From CAZDXB01 sp964509335 (GTDB taxonomy: Bacteria > Bacteroidota > Ignavibacteria > Kapaibacteriales > UBA2268): a stretch of 28,994 nt of DNA. The first letter of the stretch is position 1. The number at the start of each line of letters is the position of its first letter. The notes under the pieces are model-generated. The model ran no database searches and had not been told where the DNA came from. It was given only the letters and a program-made list of their open reading frames with translations. Made by a program: the position numbers and the translations under genes. The stretch lies in assembly GCA_964509335.1 (NCBI GenBank), contig CAZDXB010000032.1, positions 1-28,994 of the forward strand. The letters are read 5' to 3'. This document shows, piece by piece, positions 7,862-15,118 of the stretch.

Positions 7862-8368
7862 CTAAAACGCGTATCCCAAACTAACTTGAGGTCCGAATTG
7901 ATATAAATTGGCGAAAACGAAGCCAACCCTGAACATAAACCCTTCGTAAACCGGTTGGTATCTGTATCCTATTGAAATTGCGGGAAGGAAATAACTATCG
8001 GTTCCGCCGTTCTTTTCTTTCTTGTTTTCGAGCGTGTAGCTAACGCCGCCGCTAATCTCTATCTTATGAGCGCCTTGCGTCATATAATTCAACATAAACA
8101 AAGCGGAAAAACATCCGCCGCCCTTTGTGTCGCTAAAAATCGGAGCTATTAGATGGTAGCCTGAACCGATTCCCGCCCTTATAGAAAAACGGTCGGCGAC
8201 GACTCTCTCGTAATTTATCGACATATTTCCCCAAATGATAATCGGCACAAGTTCCGCGTAGAAAACGTCGTCGGCTCGTTTCGATTCCTGAGCGCGCGCA
8301 TCGGAAAAAGTCGCTAGCAAAAAAACCGCTATTAAAAGCGCTCCGATAAAATGCAATTCAGCTCTCAT
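7862..8368 (-). CDS. Predicted small outer-membrane beta-barrel protein
   Basis: No named family is recognised. The first 26 residues form a signal peptide ending ARA before QES. The remaining 142 residues alternate polar and hydrophobic positions in strand-length blocks (MSINYERVV, FSIRAGIGSGYHLI, HKIEISGGVSYTL, YFLPAISIGYRYQ, GFMFRVGFVF) and end in a phenylalanine (SLGYAF). This is the pattern of a roughly eight-strand outer-membrane barrel of the OmpA/PagP size class. It is the last gene of the minus-strand run and lies 57 bases after the small membrane protein. Its function cannot be inferred further. Confidence 0.65.
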   Translation of the reverse strand: MRAELHFIGALLIAVFLLATFSDARAQESKRADDVFYAELVPIIIWGNMSINYERVVADRFSIRAGIGSGYHLIAPIFSDTKGGGCFSALFMLNYMTQGAHKIEISGGVSYTLENKKEKNGGTDSYFLPAISIGYRYQPVYEGFMFRVGFVFANLYQFGPQVSLGYAF

Positions 8369-8425
8369 AACTAACTCTCATTTCTCTGAAAAAAATCTTA
8401 GCATATTCAATAGGTCGCTTAAAAA

Positions 8426-8605
8426 TCACATAAATAGAATCGAAATGACGATAAGTATAAGCCCCGCCGTATATATCGCCGTCCCTTTCGGCGTAAGATT
8501 GTTCCAATAAGAAAAGAAATAAAACTGTTTGCGTCCGCGTCGGTGTTGCGCTATAGCGTAAACTATGAATCCTATTCCGACTAAAAGCAGTATAATTCTA
8601 GTCAT
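8426..8605 (-). CDS. Small two-helix membrane protein (59 aa)
   Basis: A short frame beginning ATG at 8605 and ending TGA at 8426 encodes 59 residues. Residues 3-19 (RIILLLVGIGFIVYAIA) and about 45-59 (YTAGLILIVISILFM) are hydrophobic helices, joined by a basic, aromatic loop (HRRGRKQFYFFSYWNN). It starts seven bases after the stop of the heptose nucleotidyltransferase gene, so translation is probably coupled, although no good Shine-Dalgarno is present. Codon use resembles the neighbours. No family is recognised. Confidence 0.55.
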   Translation of the reverse strand: MTRIILLLVGIGFIVYAIAQHRRGRKQFYFFSYWNNLTPKGTAIYTAGLILIVISILFM

Positions 8606-8612
8606 ACTTGAT

Positions 8613-9083
8613 TTACGAGTTTAGTTTAACAATTTTTTCAATTAAAGAAGTCGTCGATTTACCTTCGACAAATGGAATAACCTTGACTTCGCCGCCAAAG
8701 CTTTCAACGAATTCGGCGCCGACTATATTTTCTTTGGTATAGTCGCCGCCTTTGACTAAAACGTCCGGTTTAACGATTTTAATCAATTCCGCCGGCGTAT
8801 CCTCGTCGAATATTACGACGTAATCGACCGGCTCGAGCGCCGACAGAACAAAAGCCCTATCGCTTTCGTTGTTAATCGGTCTCTTGTCGCCTTTCAGACG
8901 ACTTGTCGAATCGTCGCTGTTCAAACCGACTATCAAAATATCGCCGAAGCTTTTCGCTTCGAAAAGATACTTGGCGTGCCCAACGTGAATAATGTCGAAA
9001 CAACCGTTCGTGAAAACGATTTTCTTTTTCGCTTCGCGAACTCGCCGGCATATAGATTTAATATTTGAACGAGAAGTAATCAT
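8613..9083 (-). CDS. rfaE2: D-glycero-beta-D-manno-heptose 1-phosphate adenylyltransferase (HldE C-domain / RfaE2)
   Basis: Transfers AMP from ATP to heptose 1-phosphate, giving ADP-heptose for the LPS inner core. The protein is a single cytidylyltransferase-like domain: FTNGCFDIIHVGH (24-36) with the HxGH nucleotide motif at H33-H36, then KRPINNESDRA and the C-terminal GKSTTSLI. At 156 residues it corresponds to the C-terminal half of bifunctional HldE; the kinase half (HldA) is not in the window. It starts three bases after the lysA stop. A glycerol-3-phosphate or ethanolamine cytidylyltransferase is a less likely alternative, given the RPIN and STT motifs. Confidence 0.88.
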   Translation of the reverse strand: MITSRSNIKSICRRVREAKKKIVFTNGCFDIIHVGHAKYLFEAKSFGDILIVGLNSDDSTSRLKGDKRPINNESDRAFVLSALEPVDYVVIFDEDTPAELIKIVKPDVLVKGGDYTKENIVGAEFVESFGGEVKVIPFVEGKSTTSLIEKIVKLNS

Positions 9084-9086
9084 TTC

Positions 9087-10325
9087 TTAGTCGAATATAT
9101 CATTTACCAATTGATTTCTAGTTAAATCCTCCAAGGTCTCGCGTTTTCTTATTAATCGATCTTCGCCTTTGTATATAATTACTTCCGCGGGCTTGAAACG
9201 CGAATTGAAATTAGAGGACATTTCAAAACAATACGCTCCCGCGTTGTAAAAGCCTAGAATATCGTTTTCGGCTATTTCGGCGATTTTTCTGTTATATCCG
9301 AACGAATCCGTCTCGCAAATATACCCGACAACAGTGTAAACTCTAGGTTGAGCGTTTGGCTTCGAAACGTTCGTTATTTGATGATAAGCGTCGTAAAACA
9401 TCGGTCTTATTAAATGATTGAAACCCGAATCGACGCCCGCAAAGATTGTGGAGGTCGTCTGTTTGACTACGTTGGCTTTAACGAAAAAGTATCCCGCCTC
9501 GCTTACCAAATATTTGCCGGGCTCGAACATCAAATCCAATTCTTTACCGTAATCTTCGGTAAATCGCGCAAATCTCTCGGAAATCTCTTTGCCAACCCTC
9601 TCGATGTTTGTCTCGTTATCGTTTGGCTTGTAAGGTATCTTAAATCCGCTGCCGAAATCGATGTATTCAAGCGAATCGAAATCTTTGGCTATGTCGAGCA
9701 GTATCTCCGCCCCCTGCAGAAAGACTTGCGCGTCCAAAATTTCCGAGCCGGTGTGCATATGAACGCCTTCGACATTAATATTGTAGTTGTCGATTATCCT
9801 TTTCATCAGCGGTGTTTGATGGATAGAAATGCCAAACTTCGAATCAATATGACCGACGGAAATGTTTTTATTGCCGCCCGCCATTATATGCGGATTTATC
9901 CTAATGCAAATCGGGTAGGAATCGCCGTATTCATAGCCAAAACGCTCTAACATCGATAAATTGTCAATATTCAACTTAACGCCTTTTTCGATGGCAAATT
10001 GATATTCCTCGAAGGAAACGCAATTAGGGGTGAATATAATATCCCGCGGTTCGAATCCGACGTCCAGCGCAGTCCAGACTTCTTGAATCGAAACGGTGTC
10101 CAAACCTGCTCCGAGCCTCTTGAATAGTTTTATTATGTTTATATTAGTCAACGCCTTGCAAGCGTAGTAGATTTTCGTTTTCGGATAATCGAACGCGTTT
10201 GTCATTTTCTCGTATTGAGAAATAATTTTACCCGCGTCGTAAACGTAAAGCGGCGTGTCGTATTTTTCGCATAAACCGAGAACGTCCGCGCCGTCAATTT
10301 GATACCTCTCTCCAACCAGTTCCAT
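9087..10325 (-). CDS. lysA: Diaminopimelate decarboxylase
   Basis: A PLP enzyme that decarboxylates meso-diaminopimelate to L-lysine. The alanine-racemase-type barrel carries the PLP lysine K57 in YYACKA; HTGSEI and FEPGKYLV follow, with the substrate-binding ICETDSFG and the C-terminal YCFEMSSNFNSR loop. The open frame runs back to 10433, but the start at 10325 is preferred. The upstream stretch contains a terminator for rplY (10400-10428) and a TATATTTGC promoter element (10359-10367), and MELVGERYQIDG begins where the family does. This gives 412 residues. It is followed three bases on by the heptose nucleotidyltransferase gene. Confidence 0.92.
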   Translation of the reverse strand: MELVGERYQIDGADVLGLCEKYDTPLYVYDAGKIISQYEKMTNAFDYPKTKIYYACKALTNINIIKLFKRLGAGLDTVSIQEVWTALDVGFEPRDIIFTPNCVSFEEYQFAIEKGVKLNIDNLSMLERFGYEYGDSYPICIRINPHIMAGGNKNISVGHIDSKFGISIHQTPLMKRIIDNYNINVEGVHMHTGSEILDAQVFLQGAEILLDIAKDFDSLEYIDFGSGFKIPYKPNDNETNIERVGKEISERFARFTEDYGKELDLMFEPGKYLVSEAGYFFVKANVVKQTTSTIFAGVDSGFNHLIRPMFYDAYHQITNVSKPNAQPRVYTVVGYICETDSFGYNRKIAEIAENDILGFYNAGAYCFEMSSNFNSRFKPAEVIIYKGEDRLIRKRETLEDLTRNQLVNDIFD

Positions 10326-10358
10326 AATTAGATTGTTTTTATGTAACAGAACGTTAAC

Positions 10359-10367
10359 GCAAATATA
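10359..10367 (-). promoter_or_regulatory. Probable promoter -7 element upstream of lysA
   Basis: The minus strand reads TATATTTGC, identical to the elements before truA and the methyltransferase gene, 34 bases before the ATG at 10325. It lies downstream of the rplY terminator, so lysA and the following genes probably have their own promoter. Confidence 0.5.
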
Positions 10368-10399
10368 ATAAAGAATGTCGTCAAAACTCTTAATAGCAA

Positions 10400-10428
10400 C
10401 AAAAAAGGGCGACCTAAAGAGCCGCCCT
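10400..10428 (-). terminator. Rho-independent terminator of rplY
   Basis: On the minus strand AGGGCGGCT pairs with GGTCGCCCT (nine pairs including two G-T) around a five-base loop, followed immediately by TTTTTTG. It lies 27 bases after the rplY stop. Confidence 0.75.
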
Positions 10429-10454
10429 CGCAAAAATTGATATATTTATCGTAT

Positions 10455-11120
10455 CTATTCTTCCGCTTCTTTGGTTTCTTCTTCTCCCTCTTCTTTTTCT
10501 TCCGCTTCCTCGCCTTCGAGCTCTACTTCTTCAGCCTCCGCTTCTTCGGCTTCGGTCGTTACGAGAACTCTTGGTTGGACTATTGAAGCCACAGTTGATT
10601 CGGTTGACGTAATAAACTCAACGTCGGGAAGCCCTACGTCTTTCAAATAAACAGAATCTCCCAATGACAATTCGCTTACGTCAACTTCTATAGCTCCCGG
10701 CATATTCTTAGGCAAACATTCGATTTTAGCCGCCCTCAAAGCGTGCTGGAGTATGCCTCCTTCTTTAGTTCCAATAGGCGTACCTTTAAGAATAACAGGA
10801 ACTTCGACGGTAATTTTTTGACCTCTGGTTATTCCCATAAAATCAATATGCGTCATTTCGTCGCTAACCGGGTCGAATTGCACTTCTTTTACCACGCATT
10901 CCCTCGGTTCGTCTTCGCCTTCAATATGCAAATTGACTATTTTGGTCTGAGACGTATAAACTATAGACCTCAAATCTATAGGTTCGGCTTCAATAGCTAT
11001 TGGCTCTTCATTTTTAATATAAAACACCCCGGGCGTCATACCTTTTTGTCTCGACTCCTTAGTCGCTCTTTTGCCCGAGTCTCTTTTCTTTGCCTTTAAT
11101 ATTACTTGCGCTTCGCTCAT
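10455..11120 (-). CDS. rplY: 50S ribosomal protein bL25, long (CTC/TL5) form
   Basis: Binds 5S rRNA in the large ribosomal subunit. The L25 domain occupies residues 1-95 (ILKAKKRDSGKRATKESRQKG ... GVFY). The TL5 beta domain follows to about 185 (GQKITVEVPVILKGTPIGTKEGGIL). The last 35 or so residues are almost entirely Glu and Ala, a low-complexity acidic tail common in long-form L25. A good Shine-Dalgarno (AAGGAAAGG) precedes the ATG at 11120. It follows prs by 30 bases; the prs-ctc order is conserved in many bacteria. A strong terminator follows. Confidence 0.95.
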   Translation of the reverse strand: MSEAQVILKAKKRDSGKRATKESRQKGMTPGVFYIKNEEPIAIEAEPIDLRSIVYTSQTKIVNLHIEGEDEPRECVVKEVQFDPVSDEMTHIDFMGITRGQKITVEVPVILKGTPIGTKEGGILQHALRAAKIECLPKNMPGAIEVDVSELSLGDSVYLKDVGLPDVEFITSTESTVASIVQPRVLVTTEAEEAEAEEVELEGEEAEEKEEGEEETKEAEE

Positions 11121-11150
11121 AATACCTTTCCTTAAAAGAATTCTTAATAT

Positions 11151-12101
11151 TTATCTTTCTATTTCAAACAATGAACTAATAGACCTGTTATCGTGCGTCC
11201 GAACTATAGCTTCCGCTAACAATTCCGATATAGTTACAACTTCGATTTTATCGGATTTTCGTTCTAACGGAATAGAGTCGGTAACGTATAATTTATGTAT
11301 AGCTTTTGAATTTTCAATTTTTTCGTATGCCTTGCCGGAAAGCACCGGATGCACGCAAACGCCAATAATGTGTTTTGCTCCCGCGTCTTTAAGCGCTTCT
11401 GCGCAATTTACGAAAGTCGAAGCGGTGTCAATCATATCATCCACGATAATAACGTTCTTGTCTTTCGGGTCGCCGATTATATGCATTACCTCAGCTTCGT
11501 TATGCGAAGGGCGTCTTTTATCGACCAAAATCAAGTCGCCGTATCCCATTCGCTTAGCGTAGGCTCTGGCGGTCTTTACGCCGCCGACGTCCGGAGAAGC
11601 AAAAGCGGGTCCCTCGATTCCCAATCTCTTTACCGCCTTTATCAGCGCGGGAGAAGCGTAAAGGTGGTCGAGCGGAATGTCGAAGTAGCCTTGTATCTGT
11701 CCCGAATGCAAATCAATCGTAATGATTCTGTCGGCGCCCGCTCTGGATAAAAGATTCGCTATGAGCTTTGCCGTGATCGAAACTCTCGGCTGGTCTTTCC
11801 TATCTTGTCTGGCGTAACCAAAATAAGGAATAACAGCCGTTACTCTTTTAGCGGAAGCTCTTTTCGCCGCGTCGAGAAGTATCAACAATTCCATTAGATT
11901 GTCGGTTGGAGAATACGTCGATTGAACGATAAAAAGGTCAACGCCTCTTACGTTCTCCTCGTATTTCACCCAAATTTCCCCGTCGCTGAAATTATGTATC
12001 GCCACTTCCGAAAGGCGGAGTCCCAAATTTTCCGCTACTTTAGACGCTAAAGCCTTGCTGGCTCTTCCCGACGTTACTTTAAAATCCGGCATTTTCATCA
12101 T
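11151..12101 (-). CDS. prs: Ribose-phosphate pyrophosphokinase
   Basis: Makes PRPP from ribose 5-phosphate and ATP for nucleotide, histidine and tryptophan synthesis. Class I motifs are all present: PYFGYARQDRKDQPR (92-106), IDLHSGQIQGYFD (129-141), the flexible-loop KRRPSHNEAEV (195-205) and the PRPP loop VDDMIDTASTF (220-230). The length of 316 residues is normal. Two or three N-terminal methionines are possible starts (MMKM); the first is used here. It lies 24 bases after tRNA-Gln on the same strand and is followed by rplY. Confidence 0.97.
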   Translation of the reverse strand: MMKMPDFKVTSGRASKALASKVAENLGLRLSEVAIHNFSDGEIWVKYEENVRGVDLFIVQSTYSPTDNLMELLILLDAAKRASAKRVTAVIPYFGYARQDRKDQPRVSITAKLIANLLSRAGADRIITIDLHSGQIQGYFDIPLDHLYASPALIKAVKRLGIEGPAFASPDVGGVKTARAYAKRMGYGDLILVDKRRPSHNEAEVMHIIGDPKDKNVIIVDDMIDTASTFVNCAEALKDAGAKHIIGVCVHPVLSGKAYEKIENSKAIHKLYVTDSIPLERKSDKIEVVTISELLAEAIVRTHDNRSISSLFEIER

Positions 12102-12125
12102 TACTGTTAAGTATAAATAAAATCG

Positions 12126-12197
12126 CTGGGATGGCAGGATTCGAACCTGCGAATGTCGCCTCCAAAGGGCGATGCCTTACCGCTTGGCCACATCCCA
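12126..12197 (-). tRNA. tRNA-Gln (anticodon TTG)
   Basis: The minus strand folds into a complete cloverleaf. The acceptor stem is TGGGATG with CATCCCA and discriminator G at 12126. The D arm reads GGCC..AAGCGG..AAGGC, and the anticodon stem TCGCC/GGCGA encloses loop CTTTGGA, giving anticodon TTG. The T arm is GCAGG-TTCGAAT-CCTGC. The 3' CCA is not encoded (CGA follows). It precedes prs by 24 bases on the same strand. Confidence 0.96.
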
Positions 12198-12272
12198 GTG
12201 CATTTTTCTAAATCTGAGTTTTTAGAGTTACAATTATAAGATTTTTTCGACATAAAACCAAATTGATAAGAC

Positions 12273-12875
12273 TTATTTTTTGTGAGCGAATACTTTTTTC
12301 AAAACTCTCGGCTTCTTAAATCTCGGTCCCATCCGTTTGATTGATTTTATATCGTTGGCAAACCTTACGTCTTCTATAGTATAGAACGCTTTGGGGTTGA
12401 ATCTATTGATAATATACAGCAATTCTTTCAACTTCTTTCTTTCCAATACCATATAAACTATGGTTACTTTGCCTATTCTTCCCTCGGCGTCCACGGTCGT
12501 TAAATGGTAGTCTCTCGCGATAAGATATTCCAGCAAGTCGGTGGCGTCTCGCTTAGTTACGATTCTAAGAACCACCTTTCCAATAGATAATTTGCCTTCG
12601 ATAAACACTCCCATATAATTGCCCGTTGCAAAACCGCCCGCGTAGGCTATATAATAAGCGAAGTGGGTTAAGTTCTGCATTATTTGACTCAAAGCGAGCA
12701 GCCAAATTATAACCTCGACGAATCCTAAAAGCGCCGAGATACCTTTCAATCCTTTGCCTACCGTTATTATTCTAACAGTTCCGACGCTTACGTCTAATAT
12801 CCGAGCGACGAAAATAAACAGCGGAACGATAACCCAGTTGACAATGTCGGGATTTATGTTTTGGAACGGGTCCAT
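12273..12875 (-). CDS. UPF0316 / DUF2179-family membrane protein
   Basis: Three hydrophobic helices occupy about residues 15-100 (VNWVIVPLFIFVARILDV, GISALLGFVEVIIWLLAL, FAYYIAYAGGFATGNYMG). The cytoplasmic DUF2179 domain follows (EGKLSIGKVVLRIVTKRDATDLLEYL ... EDVRFA), with a basic tail. This is the UPF0316 architecture, whose function is unknown. In other proteins DUF2179 is appended to YitT-type membrane domains and is suspected of binding a small ligand. The gene follows the acidic hypothetical protein by eight bases, so the two are co-transcribed. The 75 bases between it and tRNA-Gln show no convincing terminator. Confidence 0.8.
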   Translation of the reverse strand: MDPFQNINPDIVNWVIVPLFIFVARILDVSVGTVRIITVGKGLKGISALLGFVEVIIWLLALSQIMQNLTHFAYYIAYAGGFATGNYMGVFIEGKLSIGKVVLRIVTKRDATDLLEYLIARDYHLTTVDAEGRIGKVTIVYMVLERKKLKELLYIINRFNPKAFYTIEDVRFANDIKSIKRMGPRFKKPRVLKKVFAHKK

Positions 12876-12883
12876 AATATTAA

Positions 12884-13381
12884 TTATCCTTTTACGTAAA
12901 CTCCGATAAATTTAAATTTACCCTCAACTTGAGCGAAAGTAAAAACTTTGGTGTATTGAACTATTTCGTCTCCGATAAAATCAAACTCGTTATTTTCCTC
13001 TTGGGGCTCGTCGTTGAAAGGGTCGTCGAAAATCTCTTTCTCCTCGTCGTAATAGTACTCGTCCGGTTCTACGCTGTAGTGAACTTTTAAAATGAAAACT
13101 TCTTCGACCGTATAGGGTATTATTAACGAATCGAAAGGTCCGTCTCCTTCAGAGCGCGAACCCATTTTGGATATCCTCGTTAAATCCGTATTCTTAGTTT
13201 CGACTATCGTTTCAACTGCTATTTCGTCAAAATCCTCGCTAAAAGAATCTATAAAGGACTCTTTATCCTCTTTTGATACAAAATAGCTCAACTCGGCTAT
13301 TTTTTCAGCGTCGCCTGATTCCACCGATTCCTTGAACGCCTTCCAGAATTTCGAACCGATTATCTTCGCTTTCATCAACAA
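12884..13381 (-). CDS. Acidic hypothetical protein, possibly NTF2-like
   Basis: No family is recognised with confidence. The protein has 165 residues and no signal peptide. The opening (FWKAFKESVESGDAEKIAELSYF) and the closing (FTFAQVEGKFKFIGVYVKG) resemble the first helix and last strands of NTF2-like folds. A very acidic, tyrosine-rich insertion sits between (EPDEYYYDEEKEIFDDPFND, about residues 103-122). Either ATG at 13381 or at 13375 could start it; no Shine-Dalgarno decides. It is followed by the UPF0316 gene after eight bases, its only functional clue. Confidence 0.6.
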   Translation of the reverse strand: MLMKAKIIGSKFWKAFKESVESGDAEKIAELSYFVSKEDKESFIDSFSEDFDEIAVETIVETKNTDLTRISKMGSRSEGDGPFDSLIIPYTVEEVFILKVHYSVEPDEYYYDEEKEIFDDPFNDEPQEENNEFDFIGDEIVQYTKVFTFAQVEGKFKFIGVYVKG

Positions 13382-13554
13382 ACCCCAAAAATGAAAAATT
13401 ATCTATTACGAATTTCGTATAAAATTTATTGTTTTAAAAGAAAAAATTCCCCATTCTTACACTTTTTTTATAACGTTTTATTGTAGTAAAACTTTTAAAA
13501 ATAAAAAATTATATCTAAAGTTCGCTCGGTTAGAATTCAGCTTCTTGTTATGTT

Positions 13555-14232
13555 TTAAAAAGGTTTGCCGCACTTTATCCTGAAAATCGGGACGTTTTTA
13601 TCCAAACAAAAACGCTCTTTATCGGTCGTCGGCAAATCCCACAACTCGTCCGATACAACCAATCGGCAGTCGAGTTCTCCAAATTCTTCGAGCGTTTCCC
13701 AATGGTATCCGTCGATTTTTGGCGAATCCGTCGCTAAATAAAATTCGCCGCCTTTCTTTAAAACGCGATTTATCTCCGCTAGAAAGTCTAAATTGAAAGC
13801 CCGTCTTTTCTGGTGCTTCTTTTTCAGCCAAGGGTCGGGGAACAAATAAAATACGCGCTCTATAGATTCGCTTTGAATAAACGGCAACCCGTTAGCTACG
13901 CTATACCGCAACGCGGCGCAATTTTTAATCTCCTCGCCCGCTACGACGCCGTTCACCCATTCGACTAAAGGTTTTCGCAGCTCGATTCCGAGATAATTCT
14001 TATCGGGATTCTCTACCGCCAAATTCAATAAAAAGGACCCTTTACCGCAGCCGACATCCAAAACGTCGGGCTTTTTTCCGTTAAGAAAAACATCGCTCCA
14101 GTTTATTTCTTTTGGAACGGACGGATAGTTGCTCGGAACCTTTTTTAGTTCGTTTGCGGACATATACAAATTAGGCGAAACGTGGTGACGCAATCTTTTG
14201 GGCAGCGGGTATTTGTCGTAATCAATTTTCAT
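13555..14232 (-). CDS. trmB: tRNA (guanine(46)-N7)-methyltransferase
   Basis: Methylates G46 in the variable loop of tRNAs using SAM. The Rossmann motif is VLDVGCGKGSF (57-67), followed by YLGIELRKP. The family signature FPDPWLKKKHQKRR (131-144) carries the catalytic and tRNA-binding residues, and EFYLATDSPKIDGYHW follows. The length of 225 residues is typical. Its start is seven bases after the mlaE stop, so the two form a transcript. The following 172 bases to the next gene are AT-rich. Confidence 0.94.
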   Translation of the reverse strand: MKIDYDKYPLPKRLRHHVSPNLYMSANELKKVPSNYPSVPKEINWSDVFLNGKKPDVLDVGCGKGSFLLNLAVENPDKNYLGIELRKPLVEWVNGVVAGEEIKNCAALRYSVANGLPFIQSESIERVFYLFPDPWLKKKHQKRRAFNLDFLAEINRVLKKGGEFYLATDSPKIDGYHWETLEEFGELDCRLVVSDELWDLPTTDKERFCLDKNVPIFRIKCGKPF

Positions 14233-14239
14233 AAAACCG

Positions 14240-15019
14240 TCAAATAAGATAACCGAAAATCGCGTCGATAATTAGGATAGCCGCCGCGGACAAAGTGAAA
14301 GCTCTAACCGTGCTGTTGCCGACGCCTTCGGCGCCGCCCGACGTGGCAAAGCCGACATAGCACCCAATCAGCGCTGTAACGCCTCCAAAAACGAGCGACT
14401 TGCCGAGACTAATCGCTATTTCCTTGTTTGAAAAGAAATTCTGTATAGAAGAAAAGAACTCCGCGCTCGAAAAACCAAATTTTACGTGAGTGAGAACAAA
14501 GGCTCCCAAAATAGCCACTATATTAGAAAAAACAGCTAATATCGGCATCATAATCAAAGCGGCGAACACCCTCGGCATAGCTAGAAAACGGTTTTTGTCG
14601 ATAGCCATTAGCTCCAAGGCGTCGATTTGTTCGGAAACCTTCATCGTCCCTATTTGAGCCGCCATTGAACCGCCGACTCTTCCCGCTATAACCAAAGCCG
14701 TCAAAACGGGCGTAAGCTCGGTAAACACCGCTGTGGCTATCGAAGCTCCAAGATACGGACGCGTTATTTGTAATAAGTTAAACTTCGAAAAAAGCAAAGT
14801 CGCTTCGAAAGCGGCTATTACGCCCGTAAAAGAGCCGATTAATATCACGAGAGGCAGCGAATCGGCGCCGATTACGCTCATTTGCTCGAAAACGATTTTT
14901 CTATTTCTTGAAATTTTCGGAAAATACTTTATTACGTCGATTAAAAGAACGACGACGCCTCCGAACTCTTTGAAAAAGTATATGACGGCGCGCCCTAAGC
15001 GAGCCAACAAATTTTTCAT
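14240..15019 (-). CDS. mlaE: MlaE-type ABC transporter permease
   Basis: Inner-membrane permease of the Mla/Mce lipid transporter, which moves phospholipids between inner and outer membranes. It has the MlaE signature (GVIAAFEATLLFSKF, LTPVLTALVIAGRVGGSMAAQIGTMKVSEQIDALELM) and about five membrane helices, and its 259-residue length is usual. In most genomes mlaE is followed by the ATPase gene mlaF and the MCE protein gene mlaD. Here the next gene is trmB and no ATPase or MCE gene is in the window, so the partners must be elsewhere. It is divergent from the C25-like pair. Confidence 0.92.
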   Translation of the reverse strand: MKNLLARLGRAVIYFFKEFGGVVVLLIDVIKYFPKISRNRKIVFEQMSVIGADSLPLVILIGSFTGVIAAFEATLLFSKFNLLQITRPYLGASIATAVFTELTPVLTALVIAGRVGGSMAAQIGTMKVSEQIDALELMAIDKNRFLAMPRVFAALIMMPILAVFSNIVAILGAFVLTHVKFGFSSAEFFSSIQNFFSNKEIAISLGKSLVFGGVTALIGCYVGFATSGGAEGVGNSTVRAFTLSAAAILIIDAIFGYLI

Positions 15020-15043
15020 ATTCGTCTCTTAATTGTGTTAAAA

Positions 15044-15070
15044 TATTTTGCTAAATTAAGAAAACAATAG
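15044..15070 (+). promoter_or_regulatory. Probable promoter/leader of the C25-like gene pair
   Basis: TATTTTGC followed by TAAATTAAGAAAACAATAG resembles the element at 873-891 and its flank (TTTTGCAAATTGATTAAG, AAACAATAG). It lies in the 99-base gap between divergent mlaE and the first C25-like gene, 49 bases before the start. The match to TAnnTTTG is one base short. Confidence 0.35.
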
Positions 15071-15118
15071 CCGCGTTAAAATACTATTTTAAAATAAGAA
15101 CGTAACGTTTGGGAAGCA

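Noticed and set aside
9414..9950. 178-residue plus-strand frame inside lysA
   Set aside because: Antisense shadow of lysA, without any family resemblance.
10326..10433. Longer lysA start at 10433
   Set aside because: It would place a Rho-independent terminator and a promoter-like TATATTTGC inside the coding region; homology begins at 10325.
10455..10560. Low-complexity GA-rich tract in rplY as a possible repeat or error
   Set aside because: It is in frame and encodes the acidic tail common in long-form bL25 proteins.
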